64,000 nt of DNA from CBDHCC01 sp965261015 (GTDB lineage Bacteria; Pseudomonadota; Alphaproteobacteria; Sphingomonadales; Sphingomonadaceae). Location: the NCBI GenBank assembly GCA_965261015.1, contig CBDHCC010000001.1, positions 1,612,001-1,676,000 of the forward strand. Reading direction: 5' to 3'. The position numbers and the translations under genes are program-made. The notes beneath the pieces were generated by a model. The model made no database searches. It was not told where the DNA came from and was given only the letters and a program-made list of their open reading frames with translations. Numbering within the stretch: position 1 is the stretch's first letter; every line of letters begins with the position of its first letter. Below, piece after piece: positions 35,119 to 42,786 of this stretch.

Positions 35119-36377
35119 CACCATTGTTGTTCGAACCGATTGCGAAGCCAGATCGCCACCGCGTTCATGGACAGTAGCACGACCAGCAGCACAATGATCG
35201 CCGCCGAGGTCTTTTCGACGAACCCGCGGCTGACCTCGTCCGACCAGAGGAAGATCTGAACCGGCAAAACCGTCGCGCGATCGGTTATGCCCGACGGAGC
35301 GTCCGCGACGAAGGCTCGCATCCCGATCAGCAATAGGGGCGCGGTCTCGCCAAGCGCGCGGCTTGTCCCGATGATCGTGCCGGTCAGGATGCCAGGCAGC
35401 GCCAGCGGAACGACGTGGTGGAACACCACCTGCAGTGGACTGGCGCCAATGCCCAGCGCGGCATCGCGGACCGACGGCGGAACGGATTTGATGGCGTTGC
35501 GCGACGCGATCACGATGACCGGCATCGTCATCAGCGCCAGGGTCAGGCCTGCGACGATGGGCGCGGCCCGTGGCAAGCCGAACACGGCCAGGAAGACGGC
35601 CAGACCCAAAAGGCCGAAAATAATGGAGGGTATCGCGGCCAGGTTGTTGATCGAGACCTCGATGAGGTCGGTCCAACGGTTCCGCGGCGCGAACTCCTCC
35701 AGATAGATGGCGGCGAGAACGCCGACCGGCACCGCGACCAGGACCGTGATCGCCATTGTCAGCAGCGACCCGGCCAGCGCACCCCAGATGCCGACGGTCG
35801 CGGGGTCCGTGCCCGCAGCTTCGACGAAGAAGGAGCTATTGAACCCGGTCGTCAGCGCGCCGGTCTGCCGCAGTCGATCGATTTCACTCGCCATCGCGGG
35901 GTCGATGGCCCCGCTCTTGGCCGCGGCGTCCATCTCCGGCGCGGCCGGAAGATGGAAGATGGTGCGTTGCTGCAGCAGTGTCGGGTTATCGAGCAGCCGG
36001 TCGCGCACGCCGGTCCACGCGTTGGGTGACAGGAGGTCCGCGCCTTCGGGGCCGTAGACCGTCCTCGCCGCCTGGGCGACCACGCCTTCCAGATCCGCGC
36101 CAGCCAACGCCCGCGCTCCGCCCGGACCCTCCAGCTGCGCCGGCGTCACGAAAATGGGGGCGCTGCGGAAATCGATCGGAACAGCGATTTCCGTGCGCGA
36201 AAAGCCGCGCGCTCCGTTGCCGACCATCGTGACCAGAAGGAACGCCAGCACGGCCACCGACAGCACCACCGCCCCCAAGCCCGCCAGACGGAACCGGCGC
36301 TCGGCGGCATATCGGCGGCGGATGCGGCGTTCCATGGCCGGACCAGTCCAGCTGGTCGGAGCGGTCGGGTCACTCAT
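35118..36377 (-). CDS. pstA: Phosphate ABC transporter permease PstA
   Basis: 419 aa, longer than the about 290 aa E. coli protein. One N-terminal transmembrane helix (about 32-53) is followed by a large non-membrane segment (about 55-200), then the BPD permease core with the EAA loop (SVRDAALGIGASPLQVVFHHVVPLALPGI). The extended periplasmic insert is of the alphaproteobacterial PstA type (DUF3333-like in my recollection). It overlaps pstC by eight bases. Confidence 0.94.
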   Translation of the reverse strand: MSDPTAPTSWTGPAMERRIRRRYAAERRFRLAGLGAVVLSVAVLAFLLVTMVGNGARGFSRTEIAVPIDFRSAPIFVTPAQLEGPGGARALAGADLEGVVAQAARTVYGPEGADLLSPNAWTGVRDRLLDNPTLLQQRTIFHLPAAPEMDAAAKSGAIDPAMASEIDRLRQTGALTTGFNSSFFVEAAGTDPATVGIWGALAGSLLTMAITVLVAVPVGVLAAIYLEEFAPRNRWTDLIEVSINNLAAIPSIIFGLLGLAVFLAVFGLPRAAPIVAGLTLALMTMPVIVIASRNAIKSVPPSVRDAALGIGASPLQVVFHHVVPLALPGILTGTIIGTSRALGETAPLLLIGMRAFVADAPSGITDRATVLPVQIFLWSDEVSRGFVEKTSAAIIVLLVVLLSMNAVAIWLRNRFEQQW

Positions 36378-37752
36378 AGGCTTCGCGATACCGCTTCACG
36401 ACGCTGAGCGCGACAATGTTGAGGAGCAGGGTCACGGCGAACAGCGCGAGCCCCAAGGCAAACGCCGCCAGGGTCTTGGGGCTGTCGAACTCTTGATCGC
36501 CGGTCAGCAGTTGCACGATTTGGGTCGTGACGGTGGTTACGCTGGCAAACGGGTTCGCGGTCAGGTTCGCGGCCAACCCGGCCGCCATGACGACAATCAT
36601 TGTCTCCCCTATGGCGCGGCTGACCGCCAGCAGGACCCCACCGACGACGCCGGGCAAGGCGGCCGGGATCAGCACGCGTTTGATAGTCTCCGACCGGGTG
36701 GCGCCCAACGCCAAGGACCCGTCGCGCATTGCACCCGGCACGGCCGACATGGAATCGTCCGCCATGGAGGACACGAAGGGGATGATCATCACGCCCATCA
36801 CCAGCCCGGCCGCCATGGCACTCTCCGAACTCGCATTCGGAACTCCGACCCGGACCGCGATGTCGCGCAGGGCCGGTGCCACGGTCAATGCGGCGAAATA
36901 GCCGTAGACCACCGTCGGCACGCCGGCGAGCACCTCCAGCACGGGTTTCAGCCAACGGCGCGCACGGGGCCTGGCGTACTGGGTCAGATACACCGCGCTC
37001 ATTAGACCGAGTGGGATCGCGACGAGCATGGCGATGATCGCGCCGATGAAGATCGTGCCCCAGAACAGGGGCACCGAACCCAACGAGGAACCGGGATCGC
37101 CGGCACTGATCGTCTGCGGACTCCATTTCGTGCCGAACAGGAAATCGACCGGGTTCACGCGCGCGAAGAAGCGGGCTGACTCGAACAACAGGGACGCGAC
37201 GATGCCCAGGGTGGTCAGGATCGCGATCAGCGAGGCGAGGAGTAGGCCGAGCATCACCAGCCGCTCGACCCGGGTGCGGGCGCGGAAATCGGGTCTCAGA
37301 CGCGTCCAACCATACGCCCCTCCCGCAAAGGCAAGGAGCAGGGCGACGGCGAGGCCGATCGCCTGGTAGAAGTGGAGGCTGTCGGACACAGACGGCGCGA
37401 ACTGCCGTGCTGCATCGCTGAAGACCCGCGCGGTCGGATCAATGGCCAGGGAATACGCCTCCCGCAATGCCGCGTCTCGAGCGAAGCCATCGGCCGGCAA
37501 CCTCTCGGCCGTCGGTGCCTGCAGTGCCCGGTCCAGGACTAGCGACGGCTGCACCGCGGACCAGACCGCCAGAAAGAGGAGTGCCGGCACCAGGACAAGC
37601 AGCGCCATGTGCCACCCGTGATAGGCTGGCAGACTGTGCGCCCGGCGCGCCGCCGCCGTTCCGGTCGCGAAGCGCTGCGCGCGCGCGCGCGCTGTGAACC
37701 AGCCGACGGTCGCCAGCCCGATCAGCAGGATCAGGACCGTGGAAAGGGGCAT
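36370..37752 (-). CDS. pstC: Phosphate ABC transporter permease PstC
   Basis: 460 aa, longer than the E. coli form. Two extra N-terminal transmembrane helices (about 5-20 and 48-68) precede the permease core, which has GVPTVVYGYFAALTVAP and the EAA loop MRDGSLALGATRSETIKRVLIPAALPGVVGGVLLAVSRAIGETM. Partners PstA, PstB and PstS are encoded alongside. Gap to pstS is 28 bases. Confidence 0.94.
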   Translation of the reverse strand: MPLSTVLILLIGLATVGWFTARARAQRFATGTAAARRAHSLPAYHGWHMALLVLVPALLFLAVWSAVQPSLVLDRALQAPTAERLPADGFARDAALREAYSLAIDPTARVFSDAARQFAPSVSDSLHFYQAIGLAVALLLAFAGGAYGWTRLRPDFRARTRVERLVMLGLLLASLIAILTTLGIVASLLFESARFFARVNPVDFLFGTKWSPQTISAGDPGSSLGSVPLFWGTIFIGAIIAMLVAIPLGLMSAVYLTQYARPRARRWLKPVLEVLAGVPTVVYGYFAALTVAPALRDIAVRVGVPNASSESAMAAGLVMGVMIIPFVSSMADDSMSAVPGAMRDGSLALGATRSETIKRVLIPAALPGVVGGVLLAVSRAIGETMIVVMAAGLAANLTANPFASVTTVTTQIVQLLTGDQEFDSPKTLAAFALGLALFAVTLLLNIVALSVVKRYREAYE

Positions 37753-37780
37753 GGTGCCGGCCGCCGCTGTCGGATCGCGG

Positions 37781-38818
37781 TCAGAGCGTCGCCGGGTTTA
37801 GCGGGGTCAGCGAGCGGACCGCCTGCGCGGCGCGCGCGCGCACGTCGTCGGGAGCCGCGATCATGCCGGCCTCCGTCAGTTTGCCCCCAGGACCCCACAA
37901 CTGCGCGAACAGATCCAGGAACTCGCGCAATCCCGGCACCACGCCGACATGCTGGTTCTTCACATAGAGAAACAGAGGCCGTGCCCCGGGATATTCGAAA
38001 CTGGCGATCGTGTCGTACGTCGGCGCCACGCCGTCGATCGGGATGCCGCGGACCTGCCGTGGATTGGCTTCAAGGTAGCTGTAGCCGAAAATGCCCAACG
38101 TGTTCGGATTTGCCTGGAGCTTTTGGACAATCAAATTGTCGTTTTCACCGGCGTCGACATACGCACCGTCCTCGCGCAACGTTTCGCAGATCCGCTTGTG
38201 ACGATCCGCATCGGTGTCCTTCAGCGCCTTGACCGCCGGATCGCTCTGGCAGCCCGGAACCATGATCAGCTCGACAAAGGCGTCCCGCGTGCCGGAAGTC
38301 GAAGGCGGGCCATAGACGGAGATCGCCTCGTTCGGCAGCGACGGGTCCACGTCCGACCAGGTTTTGCGTGTTTGTGGCTGCCCGTACGGCTCCGCCGCCA
38401 GCGCCTCGTACAGCTGCCGGGTCGTCAGCCGAAAGCGAGGTCCCTCGACACTCTCCCCCAGTGCGATCCCGTCGATGCCGATCTGCACCTCCGTAATCTT
38501 GTCCACCCCGCTGCGCGCGCACTCAGCGAATTCGCTAGGCTTCATCCGGCGCGACGCGTCGGCGATGTCCGTGAAGCCCTCGCCTACTCCGCGGCAGAAC
38601 TGCGCGATCCCGGCTCCCGTGCCGATCGACTCCACGGTTGGCGCGGGCAGGTCGGGATAGCGTTGAGTGAACTGTTCGGCGGCAACCTGAGCGAACGGGA
38701 ACACGGTCGAGGAACCTGCCGCCGTCACTCCGCGCGCCTGCCCGGCCCCTCCTCCACCCGGTCCGCCGCAGCCGGCGAGCGACAACGCCGCGAGGGCGAA
38801 CAGTGGCAGGCAGCGCAT
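37781..38818 (-). CDS. pstS: Phosphate-binding periplasmic lipoprotein PstS
   Basis: 345 aa. It starts MRCLPLFALAALSLAGCGG, with lipobox LAGC and a Cys at residue 17, so it is a lipidated binding protein. The phosphate-binding fold is seen in VTAAGSSTVFPFAQVAAEQF, STGAGIAQFCRG-like GTGAGIAQFCRGVGEG, SDVDPSLPNEAISVYGPPSTSGTRDAF and GIFGYSYLEAN. Two Pho-box-like repeats lie in the 86 bases upstream (38819-38904), so this gene probably has its own phosphate-responsive promoter even though phoR lies just before it. Confidence 0.94.
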   Translation of the reverse strand: MRCLPLFALAALSLAGCGGPGGGGAGQARGVTAAGSSTVFPFAQVAAEQFTQRYPDLPAPTVESIGTGAGIAQFCRGVGEGFTDIADASRRMKPSEFAECARSGVDKITEVQIGIDGIALGESVEGPRFRLTTRQLYEALAAEPYGQPQTRKTWSDVDPSLPNEAISVYGPPSTSGTRDAFVELIMVPGCQSDPAVKALKDTDADRHKRICETLREDGAYVDAGENDNLIVQKLQANPNTLGIFGYSYLEANPRQVRGIPIDGVAPTYDTIASFEYPGARPLFLYVKNQHVGVVPGLREFLDLFAQLWGPGGKLTEAGMIAAPDDVRARAAQAVRSLTPLNPATL

Positions 38819-38830
38819 AGAGAATTGTCC

Positions 38831-38848
38831 CAGACAGAAGAGTGACGG
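38831..38848 (-). promoter_or_regulatory. Candidate Pho box 2 upstream of pstS
   Basis: Read on the minus strand, two 7-base half-sites CCGTCAC and CTGTCTG are separated by four bases. Each matches the CTGTCAT PhoB half-site in five of seven positions at the required 11-base period. Located 13 bases upstream of the pstS ATG. Resemblance only; see the paired site at 38886. Confidence 0.33.
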
Positions 38849-38885
38849 GTGATTGGGCCGGCAGGACCGCCCCTGCGACCGGAAC

Positions 38886-38903
38886 ATTGCAGGCGTGTGA
38901 CAC
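38886..38903 (-). promoter_or_regulatory. Candidate Pho box 1 upstream of pstS
   Basis: On the minus strand, half-sites GTGTCAC and CTGCAAT with a four-base spacer each match CTGTCAT in five of seven positions. It lies just after the phoR stop and 68 bases before the pstS start, a suitable place for PhoB activation of a pstS promoter. Inference from pattern and context. Confidence 0.38.
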
Positions 38904-38904
38904 C

Positions 38905-40104
38905 TCACGATCGGTCCTCTCGACGCAGGGGAAGGCGGACGATGACGGTTGTGCCCTCCCCCCGAACGCTGTGGAATCGCAGCGTGCCTCGGTGGCGTTC
39001 GACGATGTGCTTGGCGATGGCAAGGCCCAAGCCGGTGCCGCCGATCCGGCGGCTGCGTCCCGGATCGACCCGGTAAAAGCGCTCGGTCAGGCGCGGCAGA
39101 TGGTCGGCCGCGATCCCGTCGCCCTCGTCGCGCACGGACAGCTCGGCCAAACTGCCCTCGGTCGTCAGGGCCAGCCGAACAGGCGTGTCGGCGCGTCCGT
39201 ATTTCACGGCGTTGTCGATCAGGTTGGCCAGGAGCTGGTGCAGCTGTGCTTCGTCTCCGTCCACCCGCAGGTCAGAACCTCCGGCCTCGAACTCCAACGT
39301 GCGCCCCGGCGGTAGTCCGCGTGTGCGGATCTCCGCGACCAATCGCTGCACAAGCGCAGTCATCGCCACGGGTGAGCGAGGCAGCGCTCGGCGTTCCGAC
39401 TCGATGCGCGACAGGGACAACAAATCTTCGACCAACTGCTGCATCCGGGCGGCCTCTCGCCCGATCACTCCGAGAAACTTCTCCCGCGTCGCAGGGTCCG
39501 AACCGGCACGGTCCCGCAACGTTTCGACGAAGCCCAGGATGGCCGCCAACGGCGTCCGCAGCTCGTGGCTCGCATTCGCGACAAAGTCGGTTCGTGTCCG
39601 GTCGGCGGTCCGGGCTGCGGACCGGTCCACCAGGTGCAGCACGATTCGGCCGCCGGGCGCCGGCGCGATCCGCGCTTCCCACCAAAAGCCCGTGCCGCCC
39701 AACCCGGTGACTTCAATCGACGCTGGCTTCGACCGACGAGCGGTCTCGGAGAGCGTCTCGATCAAGCCCGGGTGACGCAGCGCCACGCGCACATCCTCAT
39801 CGATCAGATGATCGCCGAACTGCTCGAGAGCGGCCCGGTTCGCGTGGAGGATCTTCTGATCCTTGAGCACCAACAGAGGATCGGCGATGGCCTGCGCCAA
39901 GGCATCCTCCCCAGCACCCTCGTCCCGTCGCGAGGGTACGGCGGCGTCGGTGCCGCCGGCTCGCCTCCGCGGCGCTCGATCAGCCAACAGCACGATCGCG
40001 GCCGTGAGCGCCAGGATGGCACCCAAGGTCCAGCCGAACGACACGATCGTGGTGGCGGCGCTGGCGAGCAGCAGCAAGACGGACGCGACTCGCACGGGGT
40101 GCAT
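38905..40104 (-). CDS. phoR: Phosphate regulon sensor histidine kinase PhoR
   Basis: 399 aa. Two N-terminal transmembrane segments (about 6-23 and 26-42) are followed by a PAS-like region (IADPLLVLKDQKILHANRAALEQFG, 73-97), then the HisKA domain with His180 in NASHELRTPLAAILGF, and HATPase with NLIDNAVKYG and GGTGLGLAIAKHIVERH. Start ATG 40104 is immediately preceded by AGGGGGG. It heads the phosphate operon and is divergent from the Tat-protein gene. Confidence 0.94.
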   Translation of the reverse strand: MHPVRVASVLLLLASAATTIVSFGWTLGAILALTAAIVLLADRAPRRRAGGTDAAVPSRRDEGAGEDALAQAIADPLLVLKDQKILHANRAALEQFGDHLIDEDVRVALRHPGLIETLSETARRSKPASIEVTGLGGTGFWWEARIAPAPGGRIVLHLVDRSAARTADRTRTDFVANASHELRTPLAAILGFVETLRDRAGSDPATREKFLGVIGREAARMQQLVEDLLSLSRIESERRALPRSPVAMTALVQRLVAEIRTRGLPPGRTLEFEAGGSDLRVDGDEAQLHQLLANLIDNAVKYGRADTPVRLALTTEGSLAELSVRDEGDGIAADHLPRLTERFYRVDPGRSRRIGGTGLGLAIAKHIVERHRGTLRFHSVRGEGTTVIVRLPLRREDRS

Positions 40105-40135
40105 CCCCCCTGGTACGACGAAGCTCGACGGCGAA

Positions 40136-40151
40136 CCACCGCATGCGGTGG
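40136..40151. promoter_or_regulatory. Perfect 16-base palindrome between phoR and the HPr-rel-A cassette
   Basis: CCACCGCATGCGGTGG reads the same on both strands and sits in the 112-base divergent region, 32 bases from the phoR start and 66 bases before the Tat-protein start. It could be an operator for a dimeric regulator or a small hairpin. No regulator gene adjoins it. Confidence 0.35.
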
Positions 40152-40216
40152 CCCGATCCGACACAGGCACGTTCCCCGGCTGGACTTCGCGCGCTGGTCA
40201 TGGTTCGGAAAGGTGG

Positions 40217-40627
40217 ATGACGGACAAGGATCCCATGTCAGGTTCGGCCGACCTCCCCACCTCCGACGATCGCAAGGCGCAGCCGTCCCGGCGCGACATG
40301 CTGGTCGCCAGCGGCGCCGTGGCGGCGGCCAGCGTCATCACGATCCGCCCTGCCCTGGCGCAATCGACCGCCTCGGTCCTCACATGCGAGATCCCGATCA
40401 GGGACACGATCGGACCCGATGGCAAGCCGGTGCGCGCGGACAGTCCGGGGGCCGCACCGCCACGGACTTTCGGGGGCGAGGACGTGAAGCGCGCTCTGCA
40501 AGGTGGACGAACGCTGCCTGGTGCAACCCGCGAGCAGACCGACTCCTACTTAAAATATATCCGCCGCCTGCAGCAGGGCAACAGCGGCTTCACGTGCTTC
40601 GCGTCCTTGCAGAACCCTCGCCGCTGA
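40217..40627 (+). CDS. Small Tat-signal protein, candidate substrate of the HPr-rel-A system
   Basis: 136 aa, family not recognised beyond its context. A twin-arginine motif SRRDMLVASG (Arg25/Arg26) is followed by a hydrophobic stretch and a likely cleavage after ALA (residues 46-48), so the product is probably exported folded. The mature part of about 88 residues is hydrophilic, with a possible Cys57-Cys127 disulfide (LTCEIP and FTCFAS), GPDGKP, a TFGGEDVKRAL stretch, and a tyrosine-containing SYLKYIRRLQQGNSG. ATG 40217 is preceded by AAAGGTGG; ATG 40235 is an alternative. It is 31 bases upstream of the PqqD-like gene. Being first in a cassette with a peptide-binding PqqD-like protein and a kinase, it is the natural candidate for the modified product (inference). 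Confidence 0.72.
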   Translation: MTDKDPMSGSADLPTSDDRKAQPSRRDMLVASGAVAAASVITIRPALAQSTASVLTCEIPIRDTIGPDGKPVRADSPGAAPPRTFGGEDVKRALQGGRTLPGATREQTDSYLKYIRRLQQGNSGFTCFASLQNPRR

Positions 40628-40658
40628 CGCGGCGATCTCTTCTCCTCCGAGGTCGCAT

Positions 40659-40904
40659 ATGAGGTGGGCGGGCCATCCCGATTGGGCGGCGGAGCTGGTC
40701 CGTCTGGAGGCGCTGAGCGCACTCTACCATCCGCTCTCGGGCGAAACGCATTTGCTGGTCGACGAGGCGGTCGCGATCTTGAGACAGTTGGAGCGCGGAT
40801 CGTGCGACGAGCATGAGTTGCGGGTCGATTTGGCCATCGACGAAGCGGCCGTGGCGACGCACCTGCTCGACCTGTTCGATGCCGGACTGATCGTCGCGGC
40901 GTGA
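40659..40904 (+). CDS. PqqD-like peptide-binding protein (HPr-rel-A system)
   Basis: 81 aa. It has the PqqD-type winged-helix layout: ALSALYHPLSGETHLLVDEAVAIL (core strands and first helix), then a helical half ending LDLFDAGLIVA. In PqqD and related RiPP recognition elements this fold holds a precursor peptide for a modifying enzyme. The start follows CCGAGG at good distance. It overlaps the kinase gene by GTGA, implying tightly matched synthesis. Confidence 0.8.
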   Translation: MRWAGHPDWAAELVRLEALSALYHPLSGETHLLVDEAVAILRQLERGSCDEHELRVDLAIDEAAVATHLLDLFDAGLIVAA

Positions 40905-41755
40905 GGCACGGCTTTTCCGTTCGCGTGGGTCCGACCTCCTTCCGGGTGGGCAGCGCCTGGCGGCGACCTGTCGCGCAGCTTGGTGCACTGTACGCAGGCT
41001 ACCCCGCACCGCCAATCGCGGCCGAGCACACGGTCCGGTTGGAACCGGAGCGGCCCTGGAGGCGCTGGCTGCGCCCGTCCGTCGCCATTCGCGGCGACCG
41101 GACCCTGCCCGACGCCCAGCCTATGTCCCTCGCCCACGCCTTGCTGGCGGCGGAGATGGGGATGAACCTGCAGTTGGCGCTGGGACACCGTCGCCACCTG
41201 CTGCTCCACGCCGCCTGGGTCGAGCGCGGCGGGCGAGCGGTTCTGCTGACCGGCCAGTCGGGATCGGGCAAATCGACGCTATCGGCGCTGCTGGCCGAAC
41301 ACGGCTGGCGCTTCGGCGCCGACGAATTTGCCCTGCTCGACTGCATTACGGGACAGCTGGCACCCTTCCCCCGTCCGATCAGCCTGAAGAACGACGCGAT
41401 CCAGGCGCTGAGCGCGGCGCGCGCCGAACGCTGGGGTCCTGTGCTCCTCGGAACGCCAAAGGGTACGGTGCGCCACCTGCGGCCGCCGGCCGACGCGATC
41501 GCACGCATGGCCGAGCCCGCGTCCTGCGTCTTGATCCTGTTTCCGACGTTCGGTCAGCCGAACGCCCTGCGACAGGTCGGGCGGGACGAGTGCTTCGTCC
41601 GCCTGACGCAGGCGTCGACCAATTATGTGGCGCTTGGCAAGGCGGGCTTCGACGCCTTGACCAGGCTGGTTCGCGCAACGCCCGCGCTTGCCATCGACTA
41701 TCCAAGCGGCGGGGACGGCGTCGCTGCGGTCGAGCGGTTGATGGCGCAGCAGTGA
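40901..41755 (+). CDS. HprK-related kinase A
   Basis: 284 aa, related to the catalytic domain of HPr kinase/phosphorylase. After about 100 residues of divergent N-terminus, the sequence LLLHAAWVERGGRAVLLTGQSGSGKST gives Walker A at 118-126. GADEFALLD (Asp141/Glu142) follows, matching the HprK pattern in which an acidic residue after Walker A takes part in catalysis, then PRPISLKN. HprK phosphorylates a serine of HPr. Here no HPr or PTS gene adjoins, so the target is unknown; the Tat protein or the PqqD-like partner are options. The GTG start and stop are both in 4-base overlaps with neighbours. Confidence 0.84.
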   Translation: MRHGFSVRVGPTSFRVGSAWRRPVAQLGALYAGYPAPPIAAEHTVRLEPERPWRRWLRPSVAIRGDRTLPDAQPMSLAHALLAAEMGMNLQLALGHRRHLLLHAAWVERGGRAVLLTGQSGSGKSTLSALLAEHGWRFGADEFALLDCITGQLAPFPRPISLKNDAIQALSAARAERWGPVLLGTPKGTVRHLRPPADAIARMAEPASCVLILFPTFGQPNALRQVGRDECFVRLTQASTNYVALGKAGFDALTRLVRATPALAIDYPSGGDGVAAVERLMAQQ

Positions 41756-42786
41756 TCCGGGGGCTGGTTCCGCTGCTAGCCGATCTGCTGGCCCGGCCGG
41801 CCACGGCAACCGACATCGCGCCATCCGAGTGGCAATCCGTGCTGACCGTCGCGGTGGCGGAGCAGCTTGGAGGCACCTTGGCCTTCCGACTGGCGGATCA
41901 GCCTGTCCCGGCCGCGGTCCGAGCCGCTCTGGACAACGCGCGATCGGACGCACGGCATCTGCAACGCGCCGCCCGCTGGGAGGCGGATCGGATCGCGGCC
42001 GCGCTCGACGTCTTGGACGAACCCGTCCTGCTGCTGAAAGGTGCGGCCTTCCTGGTGGCTGGGTATGCGGCGGCGGAGGGGCGCGCGATCGGCGACGTGG
42101 ACATCCTGGTGCCTCGCCACGCGCTGGCCGACGCAGAGCGGCTGCTGCTGGCAGCCGGGTGGCAGTGGGCGAAGACCGACGCCTATGACGACCTCTATTA
42201 CCGCCGCTGGATGCACGAGCTGCCGCCGATGATCCATTCTACGCGCGATCGCATGGTTGACGTGCACCACACGATCCTTCCGCCAACAGCGCGGCCGACG
42301 CCCGATCCTGCGGCGATCCTCCGGCGGGCACGCCCCTCGCCGCTGCCGGGTCTGTCGATCCCCTGCCCGACCGACCTGCTGGTCCACGCCGCCGCGCATC
42401 TCTTTGCGGACGGAGAGCTGGCAGGTGGGCTGCGCAACCTCTGGGACATCGACCGCTTGGTGGCGGAGCACGGAAGCGCGGGATTCTGGAGCGACCTGGG
42501 AACCCACGCGGCACAGCACGAACTGGAGGAAGCCGTGTGCCGCGCCCTGCGGTTGAGCCAACGGCTGTTCGGAACCCGGGTGCCGGACGGGATCGCCGGT
42601 CCACAAAAGTGGTCCGATCACCTGTTCGTGCGGCGGCTGACCGCGCGCGATGGTTGGGGGCGGGAGCGGCGACCGGTCACCCGGCTCGGCTTCGCCATCC
42701 GCGGCCATCTGCTGCGCATGCCGCCGCGCCTCCTGCTTCCGCACCTCGCCCGCAAGGCACGACGGGTCTGGGTCAGTCGCGACTGA
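41752..42786 (+). CDS. Nucleotidyltransferase family protein (NTP_transf_5 type), HPr-rel-A system
   Basis: 344 aa. The polymerase-beta-like core is visible as VLLLKGAAFLVAGYAAAEGRAIGDVDILVP, with the catalytic DxD in GDVDIL, then ADAERLLLAAGW, DVHHTI and a C-terminal helical domain with DLLVHAAAHLFADGEL and LRNLWDIDRLV. The family recurs in peptide-modification and polysaccharide contexts. It probably adds a nucleotidyl group to a small molecule or protein. GTG start overlaps the kinase stop. It converges with radA with a 14-base overlap. Confidence 0.82.
   Translation: MIRGLVPLLADLLARPATATDIAPSEWQSVLTVAVAEQLGGTLAFRLADQPVPAAVRAALDNARSDARHLQRAARWEADRIAAALDVLDEPVLLLKGAAFLVAGYAAAEGRAIGDVDILVPRHALADAERLLLAAGWQWAKTDAYDDLYYRRWMHELPPMIHSTRDRMVDVHHTILPPTARPTPDPAAILRRARPSPLPGLSIPCPTDLLVHAAAHLFADGELAGGLRNLWDIDRLVAEHGSAGFWSDLGTHAAQHELEEAVCRALRLSQRLFGTRVPDGIAGPQKWSDHLFVRRLTARDGWGRERRPVTRLGFAIRGHLLRMPPRLLLPHLARKARRVWVSRD

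Noticed and set aside
40901..41755. True HPr kinase/phosphorylase HprK
   Set aside because: N-terminal half is unlike HprK, and there is no HPr, PtsN or EIIA gene nearby; the PqqD-like and nucleotidyltransferase neighbours fit the HprK-related A family.
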